In this document: one piece after another, positions 28,836 to 37,845 of the stretch
How positions within the stretch are numbered: the first letter of the stretch is position 1
Layout of the letters: the number at the start of each line of letters is the position of its first letter
DNA from: Acidobacteriota bacterium
GTDB lineage: Bacteria; Acidobacteriota; Vicinamibacteria; Fen-336
Direction of reading: 5' to 3'
Assembly: GCA_011526565.1 (NCBI GenBank)
Contig: WYBL01000069.1
Location: forward strand, 1-64,000
Length of the DNA stretch: 64,000 nt
Notes under the pieces: model-generated
Database searches by the model: none
Seen by the model: only the letters and a program-made list of their open reading frames with translations
What the model was told of the DNA's origin: nothing
Program-made: the position numbers and the translations under genes

Positions 28836-29909
28836 GTGGCTCTGTTCAGCTTCGGTAAGAAGAAAGGGCTCGTCGGCCTCGACATCGGCTCCTCGGCCAT
28901 CAAGGCCGTGGAGCTGAAGGCGAGCGGCAAGGCCGGCGACCAGTTCTCGCTCGTCAACATCGGGATCGAGAACCTGTCCCCTGAGGCGATCGTCGACGGG
29001 GCGATCATGGATGCGGGGTCGGTCGTGGACGCGATCAGCCGCGTCTTCACCTCCCAGAAGATCAAGAGTGTCGACGTGGCCACGAGCGTCTCGGGCAACG
29101 CGGTGATCGTCAAGAAGATCAGCCTGCCCCAGATGAGCCCCGAAGAACTCGCCGAGTCGATCCACTGGGAAGCCGAGCAGTACATCCCGTTCGACATCCA
29201 GGACGTCGCCATCGACTACGAGATGATCGAAGGCGGCGGCGACGGCACGAACATGGACGTGCTGCTGGTGGCTGTGAAGAAGGACAAGATCTCCGACTAC
29301 ACGTCGGCGATCTCGCAGGCCGGCAAGACCCCGCAGATCGTGGACGTGGACGTCTTCGCGCTCCAGAACTGCTACGAGGTCAACTACGGCTCCGACCCCG
29401 GCTCCATCGTGGCGCTGCTCAACATCGGCGCCTCGATCATGAACATCAACATCGTCAAGGGCACGACCTCCATCTTCAACCGCGACATCGCGGTGGGCGG
29501 CAACCAGTACACGGATGCCATCCAGAAGGACCTCAACCTCTCGTTCGAGCAGGCCGAGGCGCTCAAGCGCGGCCAGCCCGTCGAGGGGGCCGACGCGAGC
29601 CAGCTCGACCCCATCTTCCAGGTGGTGTCCGAGAGCATCGCGATGGAGATCCAGAAGACCTTCGACTTCTTCAAGGCGACCTCGTCCGAGGACCGGATCG
29701 ACCGCATCTACCTCTCGGGCGGTTCCGCCCGGGTGCCCGGCCTGCAGGAGCTGATCGGGGAGCGTTTCGACGCTGGAGTCGAGCTGCTCAACCCGTTCAA
29801 CGCGATCACCTACAACGCGAAGGACTTCGATCCCGACTGGCTCACTGAGATCGGTCCCCAGGCCGCCATCGCGGTCGGTCTGGCCATCCGAAAGGTGGGC
29901 GACCGATGA
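28836..29909 (+). CDS. pilM: Type IV pilus inner-membrane platform protein PilM
   Basis: 357 residues, actin-like (FtsA/MreB fold) cytoplasmic protein. N-terminal KKKGLVGLDIGSSAIKAVEL is the nucleotide phosphate-1 loop; IHWEAEQYIPFDIQDVAIDY is a strongly conserved PilM segment; YLSGGSARVPGL is the adenosine motif. PilM binds the cytoplasmic tail of PilN and links the alignment complex to the pilus motor. The start is GTG at 28836 with GAGAGG upstream. Stop overlaps pilN by 4 nt. Confidence 0.95.
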   Translation: MALFSFGKKKGLVGLDIGSSAIKAVELKASGKAGDQFSLVNIGIENLSPEAIVDGAIMDAGSVVDAISRVFTSQKIKSVDVATSVSGNAVIVKKISLPQMSPEELAESIHWEAEQYIPFDIQDVAIDYEMIEGGGDGTNMDVLLVAVKKDKISDYTSAISQAGKTPQIVDVDVFALQNCYEVNYGSDPGSIVALLNIGASIMNINIVKGTTSIFNRDIAVGGNQYTDAIQKDLNLSFEQAEALKRGQPVEGADASQLDPIFQVVSESIAMEIQKTFDFFKATSSEDRIDRIYLSGGSARVPGLQELIGERFDAGVELLNPFNAITYNAKDFDPDWLTEIGPQAAIAVGLAIRKVGDR

Positions 29910-30586
29910 TCCGCATCAACCTCCTCGCAGCGGACCGCCCCGCGGCCGGCGCCAAGAAGGCGGCGGCGGCGCCCGGTGCCGTCCAGGCGTACCTGATCGT
30001 CGGCGGCCTCGCCGGCCTCGCCGCGCTCGGCTCGGCCGCCGGCTGGTTCTACATGAGCAGCCAGATCGCCTCGCTCGACGAGGACATCGGCAAGGCCAAG
30101 CAGCGCCAGGCCCAGCTCGCCGAGACCAAGAAGCAGGTCGAGGAGCTGGAGCGCAAGCGCAACGCCGCGCGCACCAAGCTGGGCGTGATCGAGGATCTGC
30201 GTTCCACCCAGAAGGGCGCGGTGCGCCTGCTCGACGAGCTGTCCCAGGCACTGCCCGATCTGCTGTGGCTGACGCAGGCCGAGCAGAACGGCAGCCAGCT
30301 CCGCTTCACCGGCCAGGCCAACACCCTGAACGCGGTCGCGCAGTTCATGGACCAGCTCCAGCGCCGCGGCGAAGGCTGCGATCCGGCGACGCCCGCCGGC
30401 AAGGGCAAGTGCTGGTTCCCCACGGTCGACCTGGTGTCCAGCCAGGCCGCGCGCAACGTCGTCAGCTTCACCCTGACCGCGACGTTCCAGAACCCCGAGG
30501 TGGCTGCCCGGGCGGCGAAGAAGGCCGCCGAGGACAAGGCCGCCAAGGACAAGGCCGCGGCCGCCAAGCCCGCGGCGAAGAAGTAG
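29906..30586 (+). CDS. pilN: Type IV pilus assembly protein PilN
   Basis: 226 residues: short cytoplasmic N-terminus MIRINLLA (the PilM-binding motif, normally INLLP), one membrane span (about 30-55), a coiled coil and a ferredoxin-like periplasmic domain. The C-terminal ~30 residues are an Ala/Lys-rich tail. ATGA overlap with pilM. PilN pairs with PilO to bridge PilM and PilP. Confidence 0.93.
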   Translation: MIRINLLAADRPAAGAKKAAAAPGAVQAYLIVGGLAGLAALGSAAGWFYMSSQIASLDEDIGKAKQRQAQLAETKKQVEELERKRNAARTKLGVIEDLRSTQKGAVRLLDELSQALPDLLWLTQAEQNGSQLRFTGQANTLNAVAQFMDQLQRRGEGCDPATPAGKGKCWFPTVDLVSSQAARNVVSFTLTATFQNPEVAARAAKKAAEDKAAKDKAAAAKPAAKK

Positions 30587-30597
30587 GGGCAAGAGCG

Positions 30598-31197
30598 ATG
30601 GCCGAGAACCCTCTCACCAAGCTGCCCCTCGCCGGCCAGGCCGGTGTCGGGCTCGTGCTCGCGATCGTGATCGGTGGCGCCTTCTACCAGCTCTACTGGA
30701 CCGGGGCGGAGGCCGAACGCGCCCAGAAGGCCAAGGAACTCGAGGACCTCAGCGCCGAGATCAAGCAACTCGAGGTCGCCGCCGCACGCCAGGACGAACT
30801 GAAGAAGGAGCTGGCCGCGCTGGAGGCGCGCCTGCAGGTGATGTCCAAGTACCTGCCGGCCCAGAAGGAGACGCCGCAGATCATCCGCGCGGTGCAGCTC
30901 CTCGCCTACAGCTCCACGCTGAGCGTCACCCGCTTCACCCCGTCCGCTCCCGTGCAGCGCGACTTCTACCTGGAGGCTCCGATCCAGATCGGGCTGACGG
31001 GGACGTACCACAACCTGGCGCGCTTCTTCGACTCGGTCAGTCGCCTGCCACGGCTGGTCAACGTCGGCAAGGTCTCGCTGCGCAACCTGGGCAAGCAGAC
31101 CGACATGGCGACCGTGTCCGCCGCGATCGTCGCCAACACCTACGTCTACCAGGAGGCGCCGGCCAAGAAGTCGGCGAAAGGAAGGGGCAAGCGGTGA
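30598..31197 (+). CDS. pilO: Type IV pilus assembly protein PilO
   Basis: 199 residues: N-terminal membrane span (about 18-38), coiled coil rich in Glu/Lys/Ala, then the PilO periplasmic fold with SKYLPAQKETPQII, the typical entry to the core domain, and TGTYHNLARFFDSVSRLPRLV. Basic tail KKSAKGRGKR. Heterodimer partner of PilN. Stop overlaps pilP by 4 nt (GTGA). Confidence 0.93.
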   Translation: MAENPLTKLPLAGQAGVGLVLAIVIGGAFYQLYWTGAEAERAQKAKELEDLSAEIKQLEVAAARQDELKKELAALEARLQVMSKYLPAQKETPQIIRAVQLLAYSSTLSVTRFTPSAPVQRDFYLEAPIQIGLTGTYHNLARFFDSVSRLPRLVNVGKVSLRNLGKQTDMATVSAAIVANTYVYQEAPAKKSAKGRGKR

Positions 31198-31739
31198 AGT
31201 GGATGATCGCAGTGCTCCTCGCCGTCGGCCTCGCGGGCAGCGCAGCCGCGCAGGCGCCCGCCGCGCCGCCGCAGGTCGAGGCGCCCGCCGAGCCCGAGGG
31301 CGAGGCGATGCCGATGGCGCCGCCGTCGCCTGACGAATCGATCAAGAGCCTGCTCGGGGAGGACCTCGAGGCGCCGGCCGACGGCTATACCTACTCCAGC
31401 GCCGGTCGGCGCGATCCGTTCGTGAGCCTGCTGCGCCCGGTCTCCGCCAGTTCCGGCGCGCCGTCCGGCCCGCGGCCGAAGGGGCCCGCCGGCTTCCTGG
31501 TCCAGGAACTGACCCTGCGCGGCATCGTGCGCACCCCCGACGGCTTCATCGCCCTGATCCAGGGGCCCGACGGCAAGTCGTACCCCATGCGCGTGGGCCA
31601 GAAGCTCTACGACGGGGAGATCACCGGCATGGATGGGGCCACGATCACCCTCAATCAGCGCTACACCGACGAGTTCAACCGGTCGCGAGTCAACACCGTG
31701 AAGAAGTCTTTGTATCCGTCCGAGGAGGCGAGGCAATGA
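31194..31739 (+). CDS. pilP: Type IV pilus assembly protein PilP
   Basis: 181 residues, GTG start. N-terminal signal sequence MKWMIAVLLAVGLAGSAAAQ; it lacks a lipobox Cys, so it seems to be a secreted rather than a lipidated form. A disordered Pro-rich stretch leads to YSSAGRRDPFVSLLRP, the conserved PilP entry, then the beta-sandwich LTLRGIVRTPDGFIALI. Connects PilNO to the secretin PilQ. Stop overlaps pilQ (ATGA). Confidence 0.92.
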   Translation: MKWMIAVLLAVGLAGSAAAQAPAAPPQVEAPAEPEGEAMPMAPPSPDESIKSLLGEDLEAPADGYTYSSAGRRDPFVSLLRPVSASSGAPSGPRPKGPAGFLVQELTLRGIVRTPDGFIALIQGPDGKSYPMRVGQKLYDGEITGMDGATITLNQRYTDEFNRSRVNTVKKSLYPSEEARQ

Positions 31740-34120
31740 GAGGCAAGCTCGCTGGGGCCCTGCTGACGTCGGCCCTGCTCCTGGCCGCTGCGGCTCCGGC
31801 CGCGCTGGCGCAGGAGGGTGCGGCGGCCGTGCTGTCCGACATCCGCCAGGAGGCGGGGGAGAGCGCCACGCGGCTCGTCCTCGAGTGCAGCGCGCCCGTC
31901 GCCTACACGTACTACAGCCCCGACCCGCTGACGCTCGTGGTCGACCTGCCGGAGCTCGACGCCTCCAAGATGCCCTCGCGCATCGCGGTCGGCTCGCGCG
32001 AGGTGGAGTCGGTCCGGGTCGCCAGCATGGTCCGGGGCGACGGCCGCACGCTGGCCCGCGTCGAGGTCCGGCTGGCCTCGCTGGTCCCGTACCAGATCTT
32101 CTCGCGCGACCGCTCGCTACACCTGCTGTTCGAGCGCGCGGCCGAGAGCGCTGGCGCGGCCCCAGCGGCGGCCGAGACGGCAGCCACCGAGCTCGCGAGC
32201 GCCGACCCGGTGCCCGCGGCGCCGGCCGCGTCCGAGGCCGCCGTCGCGGAGGCCGTGGCGTCCGAGCCGCCGGCCCCCGAGCCGGTCGAGGCCCCGGTCA
32301 TCATCGCGTCGGGCCGCCCCCAGGCGGACCTCGGCGGCGCCCGCGCCACCCGGATCCTCGGCGTCTCCACCGCAGAGGAGGACGGCGGCCTGGCCGTCAC
32401 CGTTCGCGCCGACGGCCGGCTGGGCTACCAGGACTTCTTCCTGGGCAACCCCGACCGACTGGTCGTCGACTTCCCGGGCGTGACCAGCCGCGTTCCGGTG
32501 CGCCCCGTCGAGGTCGGCGTCGAGCCCGTCCGCAAGGCCCGCGTCGCGCAGTTCTCGGCCGGCGAGCCGAAGGTCGCGCGCCTCGTGCTCGACCTGGCCG
32601 CGCGCGCGCCGTACCGCATCGTCGAGGCCAACGACGGCCTCAAGATCGTCTTCGGTGGCCCGGGCCGCGCCGCGGCCCCCGAGCCGCTGGCGGCGATCCG
32701 GCCCGCCACGTCCGCGGCGGTCGTCCCGGCCCCCGTCGCGGCGCCCCCGGCGCCTGCGGTGGTCGCGCCGGCCTACGTGCAGGCCGTGCCGGAGAACACC
32801 CCGCTGCCCGAGAACGAGCCCAAGAAGTTCACGGGGCACCCGATCAACCTGGACTTCAAGGACGGCGACCTCGTCGACATCTTCAGGCTCTTCGCCGACA
32901 TCTCCGGTCTCAACGTGGTGATCAACCCCGGCGTCAGCGGCAAGGTCAGCCTGAAGCTGGTGGAGGTGCCGTGGGACCAGGCCCTCGACCTGATCCTGAA
33001 GACCAACGGCCTCGGCATGAACATCGAGGACAACGTCATCCGCATCGCCCGGCTCGCCGACCTGCAGCGCGAGCAGAACGAGCGGCGCAAGCTGGACGAG
33101 GAGAAGGGCCTGGCCGGCCCGCTGGCCACCCGCCGCTGGCGCTTGGCCTACGCCAAGGGCACCGAGCTGGAGCCGACGATCAAGAAGATCGCGCTTTCGC
33201 CGCGCGGCAACATCACGATGGACGCCCGCACCCAGACCATGATCGTCACCGACCTCGAAGACCGGCTGGAGAAGGTGCGGGAGCTGATCGCCGACCTCGA
33301 CCGGCCCACGCCCCAGGTCGAGATCGAGGCCCGCATCGTCGTGACCACCCGCAACTTCACGCGCGACATCGGTGTGCAGTGGGGCTTCAACCACGAGCAG
33401 TCGACCCGCTTCGGCAACTCGACGGGCCTCGTGTTCCCCAACTCGCTCGTGATCAACGGGACCTCGGCTCAGGCCACCCAGGGCATCCCGGCCGACCAGA
33501 ACGGTCAGGCCGCGCTCGCCGGCATCGGCAACCAGGCGCCCGCCGGGCGCGGTTACGCGGTCAACCTGCCGGCCAACGGCAGCACCGCCGGGATCGGCGT
33601 CTCGATGGGCAACATCCTCGGCAACTTCAGCCTCGACGCGGCGCTGACCGCGCTCGAGCGCCAGGGCCGGGTCCGGATCCTGTCGACGCCGCGCATCGCG
33701 ACCCAGAACAACATGTCGGCCAACATCAAGCAGGGCACGCAGATCCCCTACCAGACGACGGCCAACAACACGATCACGACCTCGTTCAAGGACGCGACGC
33801 TGACGCTGGACGTCACGCCGCAGATCACGAACGCTGGGACGGTGCAGCTCAAGGTGCTGGTCGAGAACAACTCGCCGGGCGACGTCGTCGGCGGCGTGAC
33901 CGCCATCAACACGCAGTCGGCGACCACCAACCTGCTGGTGCGGGACGGGGCGACGGCCGTGATCGGCGGCATCTACCAGAACCAGGAGAGCAACAACGTC
34001 AACTCGGTGCCGTTCTTCTCCAAGATCCCGGTCCTGGGATACCTGTTCCGGAACAAGGCGGTGACGACCCAGAACGCGGAGCTGGTGATCTTCATCACGC
34101 CGCGGATCCTCAAGGACTAG
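31736..34120 (+). CDS. pilQ: Type IV pilus secretin PilQ
   Basis: 794 residues. Signal peptide, then two AMIN domains that bind peptidoglycan (about 30-130 and 205-305). A Pro/Ala linker leads to the STN/N0-type domain (about 375-450: INLDFKDGDLVDIFRLFADI) and an N1-type domain. The C-terminal secretin pore (about 500-790) includes VRILSTPRIATQNNM, IKQGTQIPYQT and the closing AELVIFITPRIL. Forms the outer-membrane channel for the pilus. Fifth gene of the coupled pilMNOPQ operon; length is normal for two-AMIN PilQ. Confidence 0.96.
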   Translation: MRGKLAGALLTSALLLAAAAPAALAQEGAAAVLSDIRQEAGESATRLVLECSAPVAYTYYSPDPLTLVVDLPELDASKMPSRIAVGSREVESVRVASMVRGDGRTLARVEVRLASLVPYQIFSRDRSLHLLFERAAESAGAAPAAAETAATELASADPVPAAPAASEAAVAEAVASEPPAPEPVEAPVIIASGRPQADLGGARATRILGVSTAEEDGGLAVTVRADGRLGYQDFFLGNPDRLVVDFPGVTSRVPVRPVEVGVEPVRKARVAQFSAGEPKVARLVLDLAARAPYRIVEANDGLKIVFGGPGRAAAPEPLAAIRPATSAAVVPAPVAAPPAPAVVAPAYVQAVPENTPLPENEPKKFTGHPINLDFKDGDLVDIFRLFADISGLNVVINPGVSGKVSLKLVEVPWDQALDLILKTNGLGMNIEDNVIRIARLADLQREQNERRKLDEEKGLAGPLATRRWRLAYAKGTELEPTIKKIALSPRGNITMDARTQTMIVTDLEDRLEKVRELIADLDRPTPQVEIEARIVVTTRNFTRDIGVQWGFNHEQSTRFGNSTGLVFPNSLVINGTSAQATQGIPADQNGQAALAGIGNQAPAGRGYAVNLPANGSTAGIGVSMGNILGNFSLDAALTALERQGRVRILSTPRIATQNNMSANIKQGTQIPYQTTANNTITTSFKDATLTLDVTPQITNAGTVQLKVLVENNSPGDVVGGVTAINTQSATTNLLVRDGATAVIGGIYQNQESNNVNSVPFFSKIPVLGYLFRNKAVTTQNAELVIFITPRILKD

Positions 34121-34171
34121 GGGGGCACCGCAATGCGAAACGAAATCACCCGGCGGCTTGGGGAGGGGAGC

Positions 34172-34744
34172 ATGAAGGCGAGTAAGGCCTGGATCGCGGT
34201 CGCGCTGGCGATCGGCGTGGCGGGCTGCGTGCCCGACTACGTCAAGCAGAACGACTCCGACGTGATCTTCGGCATGGCCACGGTGAACGGCGGAGCCGTG
34301 CTGCAGTCGGACGTGCTGCCGGTGGCGCCGGACACGGCGGCAGTCGCCCTCTTCACGCGCTACAAGAACCAGGCGTTCACCACGATCACCGTTCCGAACC
34401 ACGTGATCCTGGAACGCTACGAGGTGCGCTACTTCCGCTCGGACGGCCGCAACACGGAGGGAGTGGACGTCCCGTTCAAGATCACCGGTCCGATCACCGG
34501 CAACGTCGACGTGGCCACCGGCGGCGCGGCCAACTACGCGATCGAGGTCGTCCGTGCCCAGGCCAAGCTGGAGGCACCGCTGCGGCAACTGCGCGCCGCG
34601 GACGCGACCGGCGGCGCCATTCCTCCCGGCGGGGCACTGATCCTGACCGTCTTCGCGGAGATCACCGTCTACGGACGCACGATCTCGGGACAGGCCGTTT
34701 CGGCGAGCGGTCGGCTGCAGATCGACTTCGCCGACTGGGTTTAG
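34172..34744 (+). CDS. Hypothetical lipoprotein downstream of pilQ
   Basis: 190 residues from the ATG at 34172, chosen because GGGGAGGGG precedes it and the N-terminus becomes a clean lipoprotein signal (KASKAWIAVALAIGVAGC, lipid Cys at about residue 19). The mature part is beta-rich with no transmembrane span: TITVPNHVILERYEVRYFRSDGRNTEGVDVPF resembles an immunoglobulin-like or carbohydrate-binding sandwich, and it ends AEITVYGRTISGQAVSASGRL. No family recognised. It lies 51 nt after pilQ in the same direction, so it probably belongs to the pilus operon, perhaps helping outer-membrane placement of the secretin (inference). Confidence 0.78.
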   Translation: MKASKAWIAVALAIGVAGCVPDYVKQNDSDVIFGMATVNGGAVLQSDVLPVAPDTAAVALFTRYKNQAFTTITVPNHVILERYEVRYFRSDGRNTEGVDVPFKITGPITGNVDVATGGAANYAIEVVRAQAKLEAPLRQLRAADATGGAIPPGGALILTVFAEITVYGRTISGQAVSASGRLQIDFADWV

Positions 34745-34754
34745 AGAGGGCGCC

Positions 34755-35588
34755 ATGCGGAACATCCTCGATCCGATTCGTGCGCACGGGGCCCGCAGCG
34801 GCGTGGCCCTGGTGCTGGCCGTGGGCCTCGCGGCCTGCGGCTTCGACAAGGTGACCATCCCCGACGAATTCGAGGGGCCGGCCGAGCTCGGCATCGCGCT
34901 CCGCCTCGAGGCCAGTCCCGACGTCGTCACCGCCGATGGCTTCTCGTCGTCCGCGATCCGGGCGACGGTGCGCGACCAGAACGGCCAGCCGCTCTCCGGC
35001 CGCGCGGTGGTGTTCAAGATCACCGACGCCAACGGCCGCAACGCCGACATCGGGGAGTTGACCACGACCGACGGCCGCCGCATCCGCGCCGCCGAGGCGA
35101 CCGCGACCAGCGGCAGCGACGGCGTGGCCCGCGTCACCTACTACTCGCCCGTGCGGTCGGACGTCACGGCCGACACGAGCGTGCTGGTCAGCGCCCGACC
35201 GGTCGGGACCGACGCCAACGCGGCGCAGGAGCGGGTCGTCCGCATCGAGCTCCGCTCGGCCGAGCCGCGGCTGTTCCCGCAGATCCCCGGCAACGCGCCG
35301 CCGACCTGCAACTTCCGCGTCGAGGTCGTCAGCGGCGGGTCGGCCTGCACGAGCCCCACCGCCTGCACGATCCGCCGCGGCTCGCAGACGCTGTTCCAGT
35401 CGACCGCGAGCGACACGGACGGCACCATCGTGCGCTACGAGTGGTTCTTCGGGGACGACAACTCGAAGCAGGACAAGCCCGACGTCAACCACGTGTTCAA
35501 CACGATCGGCACCTGGAACGTCTACCACATCGTGACCGACAACGGCGGCTCGGCCGCGGCATGCCAGGCCAGCATCACGGTGAACTGA
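34755..35588 (+). CDS. Lipoprotein with Big-1-type and PKD-type Ig-like domains
   Basis: 277 residues. Lipoprotein signal ending in VGLAAC (lipid Cys at about residue 28). Residues about 45-165 form a Big-1/invasin-like Ig fold (LRLEASPDVVTADGFSSSAI, RDQNGQPLSGRAVVFKI, GVARVTYYSP). Residues about 185-277 form a PKD domain (YEWFFGDDNS, VNHVFNTIGTWNVYHIVTDN). Three further Cys at CNFRV, CTSPTAC could form disulfides. Starts 10 nt after the preceding lipoprotein. Surface-exposed adhesion or pilus-associated role is plausible but unproven. Confidence 0.82.
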   Translation: MRNILDPIRAHGARSGVALVLAVGLAACGFDKVTIPDEFEGPAELGIALRLEASPDVVTADGFSSSAIRATVRDQNGQPLSGRAVVFKITDANGRNADIGELTTTDGRRIRAAEATATSGSDGVARVTYYSPVRSDVTADTSVLVSARPVGTDANAAQERVVRIELRSAEPRLFPQIPGNAPPTCNFRVEVVSGGSACTSPTACTIRRGSQTLFQSTASDTDGTIVRYEWFFGDDNSKQDKPDVNHVFNTIGTWNVYHIVTDNGGSAAACQASITVN

Positions 35589-35670
35589 CCGGCAGACTCC
35601 GGTAGGATCTCCAGGTCCCGGGGGGCGCGACCACGCCCTCCGGGACCTTTCCTGCTTCGAGAGGGCGCAC

Positions 35671-36912
35671 TTGGCCAACCCGCGCATCGACGAGCTCCGC
35701 AAGCGCCTCGACAAGGACCCTGCCTCGCGCCTGTTCGCGCAACTCGCGGAGGAGCTGCGCAAGGAGGGCGAACTCGAGGACGCAATCCGTGTGTGCCGGG
35801 AAGGCCTGGCGAAGCACCCGTCGTACCCTGCCGCGCGGATGACGCTCGGCCGGGCGCTGCTGGACAGCGGAGACTACGCGGGGGCGCGGGCCGAGTTCGA
35901 GGCCGTCGTGAAGGGGGTGCCCGACAACGCGCTCGCCCACCGCTTCCTCGGCGAGTGCCAGCAGGCCCTCGGAGACGCCGCAGCCGCCACAGCGAGCTAC
36001 CGCGCCGCCCTGATGTTCGCCCCCGGCGATGCGGAGTCCGCAGGCCGGCTGGCGGCGCTGACAGGCGAAGCGCCGCCGGCACGGCCCGCGCCGCAGCGCG
36101 CTCCGGCGCCGCCCACGCCCGCGCGCCCGATGGCCGCCCCGGCCGCAGCTCCGCGACCTCCCGCCGCGCCGCCCCCGCCGCCGTCACGACCGCCGGTTGC
36201 CGCGCGGCCTGCGCCGCCGCCACCACCGCCGCCGGCCGTGGCGACGGCTCGCGCAGAGCAGGCGCCGCCCGCCGCGCTGGTGCCGCCGCCAGCGCCCGGA
36301 CCCGAAGCGGCGGCGCCGGAGCCCATCAAGCCCGTGCCGCTGGCCCCGGCGGCCGAGGACTTCGAACTGGAGGCCGCCCACGAGGCGGCGCCTGTCGCGC
36401 TCACCAGCGAAGATGCGGCCCCGCGCGAAGGCGAAGCGGCCGTGGAGGTCACCCCCGAACCGGCGCCGATCAAGCTGGTCGACGTCGGCGAAGACGAGGT
36501 CTTCGAGCTCGAGCGTCCCGTGGAGGCTGCGCCCACGAAAGCGCCTCCGCCGCCTCCGCCCCCCGCGCCCCCTGCAGTCCCGCCCGCAGTCGTCAAGGGC
36601 GAGGGGCGGGAAGAGGCGGAGTTCGACCTCGACGTCGAACAACCCGCAGCCGCAGCCCCCGGCGAGGCGCCAGCGCCCCCGCTGGCGACGGCGACGCTGG
36701 CCGAGCTCTACCTGCAACAGGGCGCCCGCGAGCAGGCCCAGGCGGTCCTCAAGCAAGTCCTGGCCCGCGAGCCCGAGAACGAGCGAGCCCGCGAGCTTTC
36801 GCTGTCGAGCGCCGCGACCCTCGACCCGAAGGCGCAGCGCCGGGCTGCCCTGGAGCGCACCATCGAGCGGCTGGAGCGGATGCTGGACGCGGTGCAGAGA
36901 GCGAGGGCGTGA
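35671..36912 (+). CDS. TPR protein with long Pro/Ala-rich central region
   Basis: 413 residues with a TTG start at 35671 preceded by GAGAGGG. Residues about 1-120 hold three TPR units (FAQLAEELRKEGELEDAIRVC and AHRFLGECQQALGDAAAATASY). Residues about 130-320 are Pro/Ala/Glu-rich and surely disordered. A last TPR-like pair lies at about 335-380 (LAELYLQQGAREQAQAVLKQVLARE), and a short helical end follows. No signal peptide, so cytoplasmic. Stop overlaps the roadblock gene start (TGATG). It may be a scaffold connecting the roadblock protein to the pilus machine (inference). Confidence 0.8.
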   Translation: MANPRIDELRKRLDKDPASRLFAQLAEELRKEGELEDAIRVCREGLAKHPSYPAARMTLGRALLDSGDYAGARAEFEAVVKGVPDNALAHRFLGECQQALGDAAAATASYRAALMFAPGDAESAGRLAALTGEAPPARPAPQRAPAPPTPARPMAAPAAAPRPPAAPPPPPSRPPVAARPAPPPPPPPAVATARAEQAPPAALVPPPAPGPEAAAPEPIKPVPLAPAAEDFELEAAHEAAPVALTSEDAAPREGEAAVEVTPEPAPIKLVDVGEDEVFELERPVEAAPTKAPPPPPPPAPPAVPPAVVKGEGREEAEFDLDVEQPAAAAPGEAPAPPLATATLAELYLQQGAREQAQAVLKQVLAREPENERARELSLSSAATLDPKAQRRAALERTIERLERMLDAVQRARA

Positions 36913-37274
36913 TGGGCGGCTTTGCCGAGGTGCTGCGCGGTTTCGCGGCGCAGGTGCCGGAGACGCAACTCGTGATGATCGTCGGCACCGACGGCATCCC
37001 CGTCGAGCGCCTGCAGGTCGCCGACCGGCCCAACCTGGAGGCGATCGCCGCCGAGTACATGACCCTGCTCCGCCAGAGCGTGACCGCGGCCTCGGACACG
37101 GGGCTCGGCTCGCTGCAGGAGTTGCACGTGGTCACCGACGGCATGACCGCCCTGATGCTCGGCATCACCCACGAGTACTTCCTCTTCGCCGCCCTGCAGC
37201 CGGGGGCGCTCCTGGGCCGGGCCCGGTTCGCGCTGCGCAAGGCGGCCCTCGCCCTCGAGCGCGAGTTCATCTAA
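36912..37274 (+). CDS. Roadblock/LC7-domain protein (MglB-like)
   Basis: 120 residues. Roadblock fold: [24 protein letters not shown], a central [11 protein letters not shown] helix, [18 protein letters not shown] and the closing [25 protein letters not shown]. Relatives include MglB, the GAP of the polarity GTPase MglA that controls pilus polarity in Myxococcus; no MglA gene is visible here. ATG at 36912 overlaps the TPR stop by one base, implying a functional pair. Last gene of the pilMNOPQ-associated block. Confidence 0.83.
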   Translation: MGGFAEVLRGFAAQVPETQLVMIVGTDGIPVERLQVADRPNLEAIAAEYMTLLRQSVTAASDTGLGSLQELHVVTDGMTALMLGITHEYFLFAALQPGALLGRARFALRKAALALEREFI

Positions 37275-37285
37275 ACCCTTCCACC

Positions 37286-37294
37286 TGCTAGCAT
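37286..37294 (+). promoter_or_regulatory. Putative extended -10 (TGCTAGCAT) upstream of accB
   Basis: TGC-TAGCAT fits an extended -10 (TGnTAnnnT), 12 nt after the roadblock stop and 71 nt before the accB GTG. The identical nonamer occurs before kdsD, pilR and both divergent YfhO genes. Confidence 0.35.
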
Positions 37295-37365
37295 TCGCCC
37301 CTCTCCTGTCCCAGGCCGTCCCGCCGTGTGGCGCCGGACACGGGGAGTCCCAGGGAGGCACCCGC

Positions 37366-37839
<474 letters not shown>

Positions 37840-37845
37840 CCACGG

